From Thiobacillus sp. (GTDB taxonomy: Bacteria; Pseudomonadota; Gammaproteobacteria; Burkholderiales; Thiobacillaceae): 52,210 nt of DNA. The stretch spans positions 1 to 52,210 of the forward strand of contig JAIBFA010000109.1 of NCBI GenBank assembly GCA_019459325.1, written 5' to 3'. Positions within the stretch are counted from its first letter, which is position 1, and each line of letters starts with the position of its first letter. The notes below the pieces were generated by a model. It saw only the letters and a list, made by a program, of their open reading frames with translations, had not been told where the DNA came from and made no database searches. Positions 32,530 through 42,397 of this stretch are shown in pieces. The position numbers were made by a program, and so were the translations under genes.

Positions 32530-34962
32530 TCAGCTACCAACCAGCATCTTCACCAGGTTGGGTAATCCTGCGCCCTGCTGGGTGCGCTCCCGTTTCAGGT
32601 CGGTGCAGGATTCAAACAGTTTTTCCTTGACCTTGTCGGGGTAGCCGATGAATTCGCTGTGAATGGACAGGAAGGCGGCAAGTTGCCCGGAAACGTGGGG
32701 GGCGGCCATGCTGGTTCCGCTCATTTCCACATAGAGTTCTTCGACGGTTTGCTTGCGGCCCACCGGTTTGTTGCGGCAGGACAGGATGCGCTCGCCGGGC
32801 GCGACCACATCGGGTTTCTGCCTGCCGTCTGCCGTGGGGCCTCTCGATGAAAAATAGGAGCCGCCATAAATGTGCGGGTTTTCCTTGTGGACGGAACCGA
32901 CGACGATGGCTTCTTCCAGATTGGCGGGGTCGCCAATGGTGAGGGGCAAGTTTGCCTGAATCTCCCCGGCTTCGGTTTCCATCAGTGCATAGCCTTCATT
33001 GCCGGCGGCAATGACGACCAGAACGCCTTGACGCCACAGACGCCGCAGTTCCCGGCACAAGGGTGAATGGCCGCAGGCATAGGCACTGGGGTCAAAGGGG
33101 CCGCCCAGGGAAAGATTGATGCCATGAATGACGATCCTGCCCGCTTCTTCATTGGTACGGGCGATATGATCAAGCGCCTTGATGATCCAGGAATCCTTGC
33201 CCTGGCCCACGTCATCCAGCACCTTGTAGATATGCAACTTGGATTCGGGCGCCATGCCCACCAGCGGACGATCGCCGATGGTGTGCTGGCCGGCAATGAT
33301 GCCGGCCACATGGGTGCCGTGACCATGTGCATCGTTGGCCGGGCCTTGCTTGAGCGGACCGGTTTTGGTGCAGTCGTACGTGGCGGCAATGTTGCGCAGC
33401 TTGCCCTTGTCATCAAGGAAGTGGGGGTGCTGGTCAAATACCCCGGAATCCAGCACGGCCCAATGGATTTTTTCGCCATTCGCGCGGTAGGCATTGTGCG
33501 CCGGGCGTATCTGCAAGGTGTTGATCGATTTCTCGATCAGCGCCTTCTTCTGTGCGTTTTTCCAGATACGTTTGATTGCCTTCGTACTTTGATCGCCCAG
33601 ATGCACGGCCAGATATTCCGTCTCACTGCGAGTCAAGCGTACCGACACAAAGCGCTCAAGCTCTTCAGCGCAATATTCCTCATCGTAGTCTGGCGATCCG
33701 GTGCCGCCGACCTTGCGCATCCTTTGAATGATTTCGACGACGGCTTCGCGAACCTTTTCAATCGGTTTTTGCGTATCGGCCAGCTCTGCCAGTTCAATGA
33801 GCACCTCATGACGCTGTTCCGGGGTGGCATTCTCAAGCGAGCGAGCCATATCGCGTGCAATGACAAAACTGCCAACCGGCTGGAACAAGGCAACGTCGAT
33901 TGCGTTGCGCACCGCCATCTGCACGGGATCGGTACGCAGGTAGCCCGTTGCGGAATGCGGGTGGCGGGGGCTGTCCGGATTGTCGACCGGGAAATCCTCG
34001 ACCTTCTCGTAGTCCCCCGCCAGATTGGCATCCAGCGCAACCGGGTCGAGGCCATCCGCCACGTTGATCCACTTCGCGGCAATGGCGGGAGCGACCAGCC
34101 TCTTCACGCCTAGTATTTTCTTCAACTGGTCCCGCACCTCTGTCAGTCCAAGCGGGGAGCCAATGGTGATAAACAGCGGCACCTTGATATCCGGATTATT
34201 GAGCATGGACAAGGCCAGGTAGGCAACGATCGATCCCTGGCTATGGCCGATGACAATAAAAGGGCCTCCGCCGACTTCTATCCGCTTCCTGACGGATTCA
34301 AGCATGATCTCCCGTCTTTCCGGCACGAACAGGAGGTCATGCACGTCTTTCAGAAATACCTTGGTGAGCCGGCGGGTAATCCATCGACGGATGGGGGCCG
34401 GCAAAGGCAGGACTTTTGCCTGTGTCCCACGTGCGGAAGGCCCCTTTGCCTTTTCTGTTTCGACCATTGCATTTTCAGCAAGCTTGCGCAGGATCGACAT
34501 TTCCTGTTCGTCAGTCGTCAGCGAGGCGATTTCATGGTCCAGCCAGGCCGACTGATCCACGTCCAGCGCAGAAATTTCCATGGACGCCGTCGAATCGGCG
34601 CCATCGGACAAGTCGCTCGAGCCGCAATTGCCGGATTCCGGGTTTGGATAGCGTTCCCGATTCACCCAATAGGCCAGACGACTTCGTTCGCCGAGATCGA
34701 ACCCGAATATGGCAGTGTCCCACTGGCATTTGAGGACCGAGGCGATGGGTTTATTGCCAATGCCGTGGACATAAACAACCCGGCTTGCGCCGGGCTGGGG
34801 TGCCGCAGCCTTTTCGGTTGTTCCGGTTATTTTTTTGATTTCCTTAACCGCATCCACCAGCAAGGAAGTCGAATCACGTGTTAACGCCTGCTTTTTGGCT
34901 TTGCTTGGTGGTTCGACACTGGTCTTGGCCTTCGTACTGCTCACCCGCTTTTTGGTTACCAT
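32530..34962 (-). CDS. Alpha/beta-hydrolase-subtilisin fusion protein
   Basis: An 810-residue protein joining two hydrolases. The N-terminal part is Lys/Ser/Thr-rich. The first domain (about 58-370) resembles a lipase-like alpha/beta hydrolase: VVYVHGIGNKP, then FIVIGHSQGSIVAYLAL with Ser241 in GHSQGS. After a helical linker the S8 protease domain follows (about 495-800) with a complete triad: Asp505 (AVLDSGVF), His548 (HGHGTHVAG) and Ser751 (SGTSMAAPHV), plus Asn655 (AAGNEG). No signal peptide is visible, so it is probably cytoplasmic. GGAGGG lies upstream of the ATG. It is convergent with the kinase fusion gene and stands alone. Confidence 0.88.
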   Translation of the reverse strand: MVTKKRVSSTKAKTSVEPPSKAKKQALTRDSTSLLVDAVKEIKKITGTTEKAAAPQPGASRVVYVHGIGNKPIASVLKCQWDTAIFGFDLGERSRLAYWVNRERYPNPESGNCGSSDLSDGADSTASMEISALDVDQSAWLDHEIASLTTDEQEMSILRKLAENAMVETEKAKGPSARGTQAKVLPLPAPIRRWITRRLTKVFLKDVHDLLFVPERREIMLESVRKRIEVGGGPFIVIGHSQGSIVAYLALSMLNNPDIKVPLFITIGSPLGLTEVRDQLKKILGVKRLVAPAIAAKWINVADGLDPVALDANLAGDYEKVEDFPVDNPDSPRHPHSATGYLRTDPVQMAVRNAIDVALFQPVGSFVIARDMARSLENATPEQRHEVLIELAELADTQKPIEKVREAVVEIIQRMRKVGGTGSPDYDEEYCAEELERFVSVRLTRSETEYLAVHLGDQSTKAIKRIWKNAQKKALIEKSINTLQIRPAHNAYRANGEKIHWAVLDSGVFDQHPHFLDDKGKLRNIAATYDCTKTGPLKQGPANDAHGHGTHVAGIIAGQHTIGDRPLVGMAPESKLHIYKVLDDVGQGKDSWIIKALDHIARTNEEAGRIVIHGINLSLGGPFDPSAYACGHSPLCRELRRLWRQGVLVVIAAGNEGYALMETEAGEIQANLPLTIGDPANLEEAIVVGSVHKENPHIYGGSYFSSRGPTADGRQKPDVVAPGERILSCRNKPVGRKQTVEELYVEMSGTSMAAPHVSGQLAAFLSIHSEFIGYPDKVKEKLFESCTDLKRERTQQGAGLPNLVKMLVGS

Positions 34963-35297
34963 CTTCCCTCCCCAGCTTGGTTAATTCGTGCGTTCGTCCC
35001 AATCAACACCGCATGACCCTGCTTGAGATGGGGCCCCTCTCAAGCAAGCACATCTCAATGGAAAAGCAATACGTAATTGCGCGCCCCCGGGCGCGACAAG
35101 TACGACTGATGGCCGTTTGAAGTCCGCTGAGCCGTGCCCTGAGTGACGAAGCGCCCTTAGTAGACCCGGTACTGCCGAAGTTTCACCCTGGGAGTAAGCG
35201 CTGTAAGACCGCTCGCACTGGCTGAGCGGACGTAGGACGAACAAGCCACGGCAGACTCTTCCGGGTCGACTCCTGACACCGAACAAGCCGAAAAATA
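34963..35297. other. Intergenic stretch between tRNA-Sec and the subtilisin fusion
   Basis: No gene is supported. It must hold the fusion gene's promoter, 5' to its strong ribosome binding site, and the 3' end of the sel operon. Short frames here lack coding character; I see no terminator or repeat. Confidence 0.55.
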
Positions 35298-35393
35298 TGG
35301 CGGAAGGGAGTGGGAGTCGAACCCACCCGGGAGCGACTGACACCCCCAACCGGATTTGAAGTCCGGCCGCACCACCAGGAACGCGTCCCTTCC
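35298..35393 (-). tRNA. selC: tRNA-Sec (anticodon TCA)
   Basis: The minus strand folds as a 96-nt tRNA with an 8-bp acceptor stem (GGAAGGGA with TCCCTTCC), discriminator G, encoded CCA, an anticodon stem CCGGA/TCCGG with loop CTTCAAA (anticodon TCA at 35357-35359), a long variable arm and a T arm with GGTTCGACTCC. The long acceptor, long variable arm and UGA-reading anticodon identify selenocysteine tRNA. It begins 3 nt after the selB stop. Confidence 0.96.
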
Positions 35394-35396
35394 AAT

Positions 35397-37301
35397 TCAA
35401 GCAGCATGTTCTGCCCTGCCGAACATGTCCGCATTGCGCAGTCGATGAGCCTCGCGCACGCGGCGCGTGTAGCCCACCCGATCGAAAAACTCCAGCACCT
35501 GGATCGCGCGCTTGCGGCTGAGGCCGCTGCGGTCGCGGAATTCCGCCGCGCGCGTCTCACCCGCCGCGTGCTCCAGTTCCTGCACCAGCGCCGCCAGTCG
35601 GGCCACGCTTTCCGGCAGGTAGAACAGGTCGCGCACCACTTGGTACAGCATGCCCTGGCGCGCCAGTTTCTGCAGCAGTCGACGCATCGAACCCTCATCC
35701 TTGCCGCTCATTCTGGCCAGGTCGCGCATCCACGGCGGGTCGAAAGGCGACTCGGCGAGCCAGGGACGGATGCTCTGGTAGAGCGCCTCTTCCTCGCGGG
35801 TGAGCGCGACGCTGTGCGTCGGCAGGTGTAACCAGGAGCCGCTGCGTTGCAATGTGCCTGCGGCCAGCAGGTGCTCGGTCAGCGCGGCGAATGCGGCGGC
35901 GGAAAGAGTCGGCAGGAACATGCGCCGGGCGCGTGCGGCGTCGGGGCCCAGTTCGTCGGGAAAGCGTTCGTGGAAGGCGGCGAGATCGGCGCGCAGCTTG
36001 TCCTGCAGACTTGCCCAATGCGCGGCGGAAAATGCCCAGGTCTCGTGGCCGGTGCGCACCCGTGTGCTGTCGTGCGGCAGATGTACGGCCGGATCCTTGC
36101 AGTTCCAGTGTAGAGCGAGGCGGTCGAGATCGAGCCCGCGCAGCTCGAGTAACTGGCGCAGGCGCGGCGCGATGTCTGCGATACCCAGCGCGGCCAGCTC
36201 GGCCAGCCGCAGCGGCGTCTTGCGCTTGCGCGCCGGCGCATCGGGATCGAGTACCACGCCGCCGCCGAGGGTGTGGCGCGCGTTGGCATCGCGCAGGATG
36301 AAGCGGTCGCCGTGAAGTGCACCGAGCGGGCGGTCGGCGACCAATTGCGCCCGCGCGCTGTCGCCCGATGCCAGGCTGTCGCCTTCCAGCAAGGCCACCC
36401 GCGCCATGACATGCGCCGCGCCCAGGTGCAGGTGCACCGGCGCCCAGTGCGTGAGCGGCGCAGACGCCTGCGGCGACAGTGTCAGGCGCACGTCGAAGCG
36501 CGCGGTGGGCGCGTGCAGGCGCGGTGAGACGATCCAGTCGCCGCGTGCGATCTCGTCCTTGCCGACGCCGGCCAGGTTGAGCGCGCAGCGCTGCCCGGCC
36601 TGTCCAGCCTGCGCCGGCCGGTTCATCACGTGCAGGCTGCGCAGGCGCACGGGTTTGCCGGACGGCGTCACCACCAGTTCGTCACCCACTTCGACGCGGC
36701 CGGCGAAGACGGTGCCGGTGACGATGGTGCCCGCGCCTTTCAGTGTGAAGCTGCGATCGACAGCCAGGCGGAAGCCCCCCGCCTCTTTTGCCTGCGGCAT
36801 TGATCGGGCAGCTTCGTGCAGATGCATGCGCAACGCATCGACGCCCTGCCCGCCCGTCGCCGAAAGCGGAAATACCGGCGCGCCGGCGAGCGCCGTTTCA
36901 GCCAGCAGTCGCCGCAGGTCGCGGTCGACTTCCGCAATACGCTCGGGCTCGATGCGGTCGATTTTGGTCAAGGCCACCGCGCCGCGTTCGATGCCCAGCA
37001 GATCGAGGATGTTGAGGTGCTCGCGCGTCTGCGGCATCACGCCGTCGTCGGCCGCCACCACCAGCAGCGCGAAGTCGATGCCCGCCGCGCCGGCAAGCAT
37101 GGTGTGGATGAAGCGCTCGTGGCCGGGCACGTCGACGAAACCCAGCACACCGCCATCGGCGAGCGGCTGGTAAGCATAGCCCAGCTCGATGGAAATGCCG
37201 CGCAGCTTCTCGGCGGCGAGGCGATCGGTGTCGACGCCGGTGAGCGCGTGCACCAGCGTAGTCTTGCCGTGGTCGATGTGTCCGGCGGTGCCGACGATCA
37301 T
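35397..37301 (-). CDS. selB: Selenocysteine-specific elongation factor
   Basis: A 634-residue GTPase that delivers Sec-tRNA(Sec) to UGA codons marked by a SECIS hairpin. The G domain starts at residue 1 with [17 protein letters not shown], then DVPGHERFI and a NKxD variant (LTKID). EF-Tu-like domains II and III follow. The C-terminal part (about 375-634) consists of winged-helix repeats that bind SECIS RNA ([50 protein letters not shown]). The length is normal. It overlaps the transglutaminase-like gene by four bases and is followed directly by selC. Confidence 0.96.
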   Translation of the reverse strand: MIVGTAGHIDHGKTTLVHALTGVDTDRLAAEKLRGISIELGYAYQPLADGGVLGFVDVPGHERFIHTMLAGAAGIDFALLVVAADDGVMPQTREHLNILDLLGIERGAVALTKIDRIEPERIAEVDRDLRRLLAETALAGAPVFPLSATGGQGVDALRMHLHEAARSMPQAKEAGGFRLAVDRSFTLKGAGTIVTGTVFAGRVEVGDELVVTPSGKPVRLRSLHVMNRPAQAGQAGQRCALNLAGVGKDEIARGDWIVSPRLHAPTARFDVRLTLSPQASAPLTHWAPVHLHLGAAHVMARVALLEGDSLASGDSARAQLVADRPLGALHGDRFILRDANARHTLGGGVVLDPDAPARKRKTPLRLAELAALGIADIAPRLRQLLELRGLDLDRLALHWNCKDPAVHLPHDSTRVRTGHETWAFSAAHWASLQDKLRADLAAFHERFPDELGPDAARARRMFLPTLSAAAFAALTEHLLAAGTLQRSGSWLHLPTHSVALTREEEALYQSIRPWLAESPFDPPWMRDLARMSGKDEGSMRRLLQKLARQGMLYQVVRDLFYLPESVARLAALVQELEHAAGETRAAEFRDRSGLSRKRAIQVLEFFDRVGYTRRVREAHRLRNADMFGRAEHAA

Positions 37302-38395
37302 GATTGCGTTGTGATCTCCTGCGAGGTGATGCGGTAGCTGAAGGTGCCGGGATCGAGGCTGTCCAGCAGGCCGGCTGCGGTTTCTCCCTGGGGATACATG
37401 AGGAAGGGCACCGTGACCTTGCGCGAGCCCGGCAGCGGCAGGTCGTGCGCGGTGTTGTAGGCCAGCCAGTTCATTTCCCAGGCCCCGAACAGGCGCTTGC
37501 GCACGTCGATCACCTTGTCATCGGTGAGACTGAGGCCGCCGGGCTGTTCTTCCAGCACCACCTTGCGCACGTCGGCAGGATCGACCGGCACCCAGCCGAA
37601 TCCCGACAGCCACACCTCGGCGCGGCAGTGCTGGGCTTTGCTGATGTCGCCGCTCTTGCCCAGGCTCTTGTAGCCGAAGCGCGAGTCCGCCACACGGATG
37701 CCGTAGACATCGCGTGCCGGCAAGCCTGCCGCGCGCGCGAGGCCGACGTAGAGCGCATTAAGGTCGGCACACTTGCCGGAGAGGTCGCCGGTGATCAGCA
37801 TGGTGCGAATGTCGCCGAGACCGCAGCCGCGGGTGGTCGGGTTGCGGAAGGTGTTGTCCACCACCCACTCGTAAATGGCGCGCGCCCTTGCCTCATCGGT
37901 TTTGGCGCCGCGGGTGATGTCGAGCGCGGTCTTCTTGACGATGCCGTCGGTGGGCAGCAGTGTCGTCGCCCGCGTATAGAGTCGACGATCCGCACGCGAT
38001 AGCGGAGCCGCCTGGCCGGGGCGAGCGAGGTCGATGGCGCGGTCGCGGGTGGCGATGCGGCTCGTCACTTCCAGCACCGGTTTCTCGCCGGGTGCCCATT
38101 CCGCATAGAGCATCTCGGCGCCGTATTCCGGATTGCGCAGTAGCCGGGCATGCGCGGCATTGCCCTGCCACAGGCTGCCCATGGGTCGGATCCAGTCCTG
38201 TTCCTGCATCGAGGGCAACGGCAGCCAGATGCGGGTCGCGCCCTCCGGTTTGAGCACCTCCACCCGCAAGGTCACTTCGAAGCTTCGCCAGCCATTGTCG
38301 GGAGACGGGTTGAAAGCCGCCATGCCCCGGTGGGCAGGCCACATCGCGCCGGCGGCGAGGGCCGCGGACGTCCACAGGAATTCACGTCGTTGCAT
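37298..38395 (-). CDS. Exported transglutaminase-like protein
   Basis: A 365-residue protein with a twin-arginine-like signal ([19 protein letters not shown]). The transglutaminase core has Cys in [26 protein letters not shown], His in AQHCRAEVW and Asp in [11 protein letters not shown], the usual catalytic order. Such proteins act as peptidases or amide-forming enzymes in the periplasm. Its position, between selA and selB with an ATGA overlap into selB, is unexpected, since no link with selenocysteine synthesis is known to me. It could assist maturation of the exported formate dehydrogenase, but that is a guess. Confidence 0.85.
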   Translation of the reverse strand: MQRREFLWTSAALAAGAMWPAHRGMAAFNPSPDNGWRSFEVTLRVEVLKPEGATRIWLPLPSMQEQDWIRPMGSLWQGNAAHARLLRNPEYGAEMLYAEWAPGEKPVLEVTSRIATRDRAIDLARPGQAAPLSRADRRLYTRATTLLPTDGIVKKTALDITRGAKTDEARARAIYEWVVDNTFRNPTTRGCGLGDIRTMLITGDLSGKCADLNALYVGLARAAGLPARDVYGIRVADSRFGYKSLGKSGDISKAQHCRAEVWLSGFGWVPVDPADVRKVVLEEQPGGLSLTDDKVIDVRKRLFGAWEMNWLAYNTAHDLPLPGSRKVTVPFLMYPQGETAAGLLDSLDPGTFSYRITSQEITTQS

Positions 38396-38417
38396 GCAAG
38401 ACTCCTTCTCTCAAGGC

Positions 38418-39824
38418 TTAGGCGGCCAGCTTCGCGAGCTGGATTTCAAAATCCGTCTCGTCGGTCGCCGACAGACAGCGCAGGTCGAGCCGCAGTGCGC
38501 CGTCTGCAATGCGCCCGACCACCGGCACCGGCAAACCGCGCAGCGCGGCCTCGATGGCGTACAGCACGCCGGTCCTACGCGTGGTGGGCCGCACCGCCAG
38601 TGCCCAGCTCTCCAGCCGATCGACCGGCAGCGAGCCGCTGCCGATCTGCGACAGCGCCGGCTCGGCTTCCACCGTCACCGGCCAGTCGACGAGTGCCTGC
38701 TGCATGGCCGGCAGCAGACGCTCTGCCTGCGCCTGGATGTCGTGCGGCAGCCGGGTGAGCAGGTGCAGAGTGGTGAGCCGATCGGCGAGGCGGTCGGGAT
38801 CGCGATACAAACGCAGCACGGCCTCCAGCGCCGCCAGCGTGAGTTTGCCGACGCGCAGTGCGCGCTTGAGCGGGTTTTTCCGGATGCGCTGGATCAGATC
38901 GCGGCGCCCCACCAGAATGCCGGCCTGCGGTCCGCCCAAGAGCTTGTCGCCGCTGAAGCTGACGAGGTCGGTGCCGGCCGCCAGCGATTCCTGCGGTGTC
39001 GGTTCGTGCGGCAGGCCGAAGCGCGTCAGATCGGTGAGCGTGCCGCTGCCCAGATCCACCACGAAGGGCAGCGCATGCGTGTGGGCGAGCTGCGCCAGTT
39101 CCGCTTCCGCCACGCTGGCGGTGAAACCCTGGATGGCGTAGTTGCTGGCATGCACTTTCATCAGCATGGCGCTGCGCGGGCCGATGGCGTCGGCAAAATC
39201 GCGCAGATGGGTGCGGTTGGTGGTGCCCACCTCCACCAGTCTGGCGCCGGCGCGGCTCATGATGTCCGGCACGCGAAACGCACCGCCGATTTCCACCAGT
39301 TCGCCACGCGAGACGATCACCTGTTTCCTCAGCGCCAGGGTGTTGAGCAGCAGGAACACCGCCGCGGCATTGTTGTTCACCACGGTGGCGGCCTCGGCGC
39401 CGGTGAGTTCGCACAGCAGGTCGTTCACGATGTCGTCGCGGTCGCCGCGCCCGCCGCTTTCGAGGTCGTATTCCAGCGCGCAAGGATGGCGTGCCGCCAT
39501 GCTCAAGGCTTCTACCGCCTCGTCCGGCAGCGGCGCGCGGCCGAGGTTGGTATGCAGCACGGTGCCGGTGAGGTTGAACACCCGGCGCAGACGCGGCGCA
39601 TGGTGCTGTGCAAGATGCGACGCGAGATGCGACGCCAGCGCGGGTTCGGTGTAATCGACCAGATCGCCCTGGCGTGCCGCCTGGCGGGCATGGTCGAGCA
39701 CGCTGCGCAATCCGGCGAGCACCGGTTCGCGGCCGTATTCGTCGAGCAGGGGTGCAACGGCGGCCCAGTTGAGGACGCGGTCGATCGAAGGCGGACGAGC
39801 TTGGGCGCTATGCACGATAGACAA
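38418..39824 (-). CDS. selA: L-seryl-tRNA(Sec) selenium transferase
   Basis: A 468-residue PLP enzyme that converts Ser-tRNA(Sec) to Sec-tRNA(Sec) with selenophosphate. Visible features: [60 protein letters not shown] and the PLP Lys in [18 protein letters not shown]. The length is usual. The start is uncertain: the first in-frame codon is a TTG at 39824, and a GTG at 39815 has AAAGGG at a better distance. It is followed by the transglutaminase-like gene in the same operon. Confidence 0.95.
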   Translation of the reverse strand: MSIVHSAQARPPSIDRVLNWAAVAPLLDEYGREPVLAGLRSVLDHARQAARQGDLVDYTEPALASHLASHLAQHHAPRLRRVFNLTGTVLHTNLGRAPLPDEAVEALSMAARHPCALEYDLESGGRGDRDDIVNDLLCELTGAEAATVVNNNAAAVFLLLNTLALRKQVIVSRGELVEIGGAFRVPDIMSRAGARLVEVGTTNRTHLRDFADAIGPRSAMLMKVHASNYAIQGFTASVAEAELAQLAHTHALPFVVDLGSGTLTDLTRFGLPHEPTPQESLAAGTDLVSFSGDKLLGGPQAGILVGRRDLIQRIRKNPLKRALRVGKLTLAALEAVLRLYRDPDRLADRLTTLHLLTRLPHDIQAQAERLLPAMQQALVDWPVTVEAEPALSQIGSGSLPVDRLESWALAVRPTTRRTGVLYAIEAALRGLPVPVVGRIADGALRLDLRCLSATDETDFEIQLAKLAA

Positions 39825-39869
39825 TCCCTTTGGGTTGACGAAGCAGCAGCTAGACGCCGCTGAGTCTTT

Positions 39870-40784
39870 TTATAGTTGACCCTGAATCAGATACCAGTTG
39901 ATCCCGCTTTTGGCATGGCCGGTTTCGTCCATCAGCAGGTCGAGCGTCAGGCTGGCGAGGTCGTCGGCCACCGGGTCGGCCAGCGGATCCTTGTCCTGGT
40001 GGACGGTTTTCAGATAGGTCTGGCATTCCGGGCAGCTTTCGGCCCGCACCACGGGGGGCTCGCCTTCCAGATGGTAGGAGGCGATGCCGCGGGTGTTGTC
40101 GCAGTTGCTGCACTTGGCTCGCACCACGTGCCATTCCGAACTGCACAGCGCGCAATGCAGGTAGCGCAGGCCGCTTTCGGCGCCGCCTATGCGTACCACC
40201 GAGCTAACCGGATGCGAGCCGCATACCGGGCACAGGTTGGGATGTTCGGGCCGCGCCACCTGGGCGGGATCGAGCTGGCGGGCGAGATGTACCCAGTGCA
40301 CCTGCAGGGCGGCGCCGATCACCGGTGCCGCGGCCGCATCCAGGTGCTGCGTCTCTGCTTCGAACAGTCGTCCGGCCTGCTCGTCGAGCCAGGCGTCCGC
40401 CTTGTCCAGAATTCGCTGCAGCGCCGCCCGGCCCGCCTCGGGCAGGCTGGGCTGAACCGTCCGCGCCAGATCGCGTGCCGTCGCGTGCCAGCCGTCCGGT
40501 CGTGCCAGCCCGGCGGGCGCCAGCGGCGGCATCGCGAATTCGCGGCACTGTGCCAGGGTTTCCGGGCTGGGCAGCTTCGCCGCAAGGCCGGCATCCAGAC
40601 GTTCCTGCTGTACCCGAGCAAGCCGGGCGACAAAGCGCAGGTAGTCGCCCATGGCGTGATGATCGGCCAACTGCTCCAGCCGCCGGGCACGCGCCAGAAA
40701 CAGGTCGGCGGGCGGCAATCGCAGTTCGGGAATGTTGCCGGCCGCTGCTTCGATCTGGCCGGGTTGCAGGAGCGTGGTCGTCAT
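39870..40784 (-). CDS. fdhE: Formate dehydrogenase accessory protein FdhE
   Basis: A 304-residue protein needed for assembly of respiratory formate dehydrogenase; it binds the catalytic subunit in the cytoplasm. The C-terminal zinc/iron-binding part has the CxxC series CPVCGSHP, HCALCSSEWH, KCSNCDNT and CPECQTYL, as in E. coli FdhE. The N-terminal half is helical. It lies between the cytochrome subunit and selA on the same strand, consistent with a single formate dehydrogenase maturation operon. Confidence 0.93.
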   Translation of the reverse strand: MTTTLLQPGQIEAAAGNIPELRLPPADLFLARARRLEQLADHHAMGDYLRFVARLARVQQERLDAGLAAKLPSPETLAQCREFAMPPLAPAGLARPDGWHATARDLARTVQPSLPEAGRAALQRILDKADAWLDEQAGRLFEAETQHLDAAAAPVIGAALQVHWVHLARQLDPAQVARPEHPNLCPVCGSHPVSSVVRIGGAESGLRYLHCALCSSEWHVVRAKCSNCDNTRGIASYHLEGEPPVVRAESCPECQTYLKTVHQDKDPLADPVADDLASLTLDLLMDETGHAKSGINWYLIQGQL

Positions 40785-40848
40785 GTGCGATCGGGCTTCT
40801 TTGTGAAGTCTTGAGTCTAGACAATTGATCCGGAACGGAAAGTCATGA

Positions 40849-41466
40849 TTACTTTCCAGTCATTTCGCGATACCAGGCGCGGTGGTGGTGCTTGGCCCAG
40901 GCGTCGGACACCGTGCCGCGCGTCATGGCGCGCATCGTGCCCCTGACCCAGAACAGCGCATAGACGTGCACGACGATGCCGAGAATCATGATCCAGGCCG
41001 CCAGCGCATGGATCACCACTGCCACGCGCAACAGCCAAACCGGGAAGTAAGGCGCAAACCACGGTTGCCAAATAACGATGCCGGAAATCAGCAGCACCGG
41101 AACGCTCACCACCAAGATCCAGAACAGGTATTTCTGCCCGGCGTTGTATTTGCCGAGTTCGGGCAGACCCTGGTCGCGATTCCGCATCACGTCGCCGATG
41201 CGCTTCATCCATTGGCGGTCGGCGGCGGTGATGTGGTTGAAGCGCCAGAAAAGTGCAGCCATGACGATGAAGAACAGGAACATCACCACGCCAATGAAGG
41301 GATGCAGGATGCGGGTCCAGGGACCGCCGCCGAACAGATGGACCAGAAAGAAAAACGCCGGGTGAAACAGCGCCAGCCCCGATAGCGCCGCGAGGACGAA
41401 GGCGATGGCCACCACCCAGTGGTTGATACGTTCGCGGCGGGTGTAACGTTGGATAAAGGTGCTCAT
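40849..41466 (-). CDS. fdnI: Formate dehydrogenase cytochrome b subunit
   Basis: A 205-residue membrane protein with four hydrophobic segments: INHWVVAIAFVLAALSGLAL, LHPFIGVVMFLFFIVMAALFW, KYLFWILVVSVPVLLISGIVI and VAVVIHALAAWIMILGIVVHVYALFW. Heme ligand candidates are the His residues in RINHW, LHPF and VIHALAAW/VHVYALF. As in FdnI, it would anchor the periplasmic enzyme and pass electrons from formate to quinone. The gene lies 42 bp after the iron-sulfur subunit. Confidence 0.93.
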   Translation of the reverse strand: MSTFIQRYTRRERINHWVVAIAFVLAALSGLALFHPAFFFLVHLFGGGPWTRILHPFIGVVMFLFFIVMAALFWRFNHITAADRQWMKRIGDVMRNRDQGLPELGKYNAGQKYLFWILVVSVPVLLISGIVIWQPWFAPYFPVWLLRVAVVIHALAAWIMILGIVVHVYALFWVRGTMRAMTRGTVSDAWAKHHHRAWYREMTGK

Positions 41467-41508
41467 GTTCGCTCCTTGTTGTCGGGGAAAGAAAGAAGAC
41501 GGACCGGT

Positions 41509-42387
41509 TCAATCCGTTTCCTCTTCCTCTTCCTCCACCTCCTTGGGGCCGGCCGTGACGAAATGGAAGAAGCCGGCAAAGACGGCCAGGCCGATACCCA
41601 GGCTCATCAGCGGCTTGGCGATGCCCGTCCACAGCCCGACCAGCGGGCTGATCGTCGGATCCTTCGGCAGGTTCGCGTACAGCTCCGGCTGGTCGGCGTG
41701 CTGCAGCACGTACATCACATGCGTGCCGCCGACGCCCTGCGGGTCGTATAGCGACGCATTGCTGTAGCCGCGTTCCTTGAGGTCGACGATGCGGCCTTCG
41801 GCGTGGTGGATCATGTCAACCTTGGAGCCGAACACGATGGCGCCGGTCGGGCAGGTTTTCACACAGGCCGGCTCCATCCCCACCGCCACCCGGTCGGAGC
41901 ACAGCGTGCACTTGTAGGCCTTGCTGTCCTTCTTCGAGATGCGCGGGATGTTGAAGGGGCAGCCGGTAAGGCAGTAGCCGCAGCCGATGCAGTGTTCCTC
42001 GTGGAAATCCACGATGCCGTTGGAATATTGAACGATCGCCCCCGGCGCCGGACAGGCTTTCAGGCAACCCGGGTCGGCGCAGTGCATGCAGCCGTCCTTG
42101 CGGATCAGCCATTCGAGCTTGCCCTGCTGCACTTCCACTTCGGAGAAGCGCATCACCGTCCACGACTGGTCGGTAAGGTCCATCGGGTTGTCGTATACGC
42201 CCACGTTGTTGCCGACCTCGTCGCGCAGATCGTTCCACTGCATGCAGGCCACCTGGCAGGCCTTGCAGCCGATGCACTTGGAAATGTCGATCAGCTTGGC
42301 GACCGGGATCGCGCCGTTGGCGCGTGCATCGGGTGATGGTGTGGTGGTGGCGGAACGGGCCTTGATGTCGAGTGATTGCAGTGCCAT
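41509..42387 (-). CDS. fdnH: Formate dehydrogenase iron-sulfur subunit
   Basis: A 292-residue ferredoxin-type subunit with four [4Fe-4S] cysteine groups: [35 protein letters not shown] (followed by P) and CTLCSDRV...[10 protein letters not shown]. Near the C-terminus is one transmembrane helix ([20 protein letters not shown]), after which it ends in an acidic EEEEEETD tail. It carries electrons from the molybdenum or tungsten subunit to the cytochrome b. It starts 10 bp after the catalytic subunit, as in fdnGHI. Confidence 0.95.
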   Translation of the reverse strand: MALQSLDIKARSATTTPSPDARANGAIPVAKLIDISKCIGCKACQVACMQWNDLRDEVGNNVGVYDNPMDLTDQSWTVMRFSEVEVQQGKLEWLIRKDGCMHCADPGCLKACPAPGAIVQYSNGIVDFHEEHCIGCGYCLTGCPFNIPRISKKDSKAYKCTLCSDRVAVGMEPACVKTCPTGAIVFGSKVDMIHHAEGRIVDLKERGYSNASLYDPQGVGGTHVMYVLQHADQPELYANLPKDPTISPLVGLWTGIAKPLMSLGIGLAVFAGFFHFVTAGPKEVEEEEEETD

Positions 42388-42397
42388 GGTCGTCTCC

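Noticed and set aside
35157-35375. Short minus-strand protein running through tRNA-Sec
   Set aside because: It overlaps the tRNA gene and reads through its conserved arms; the composition is not that of a protein gene.
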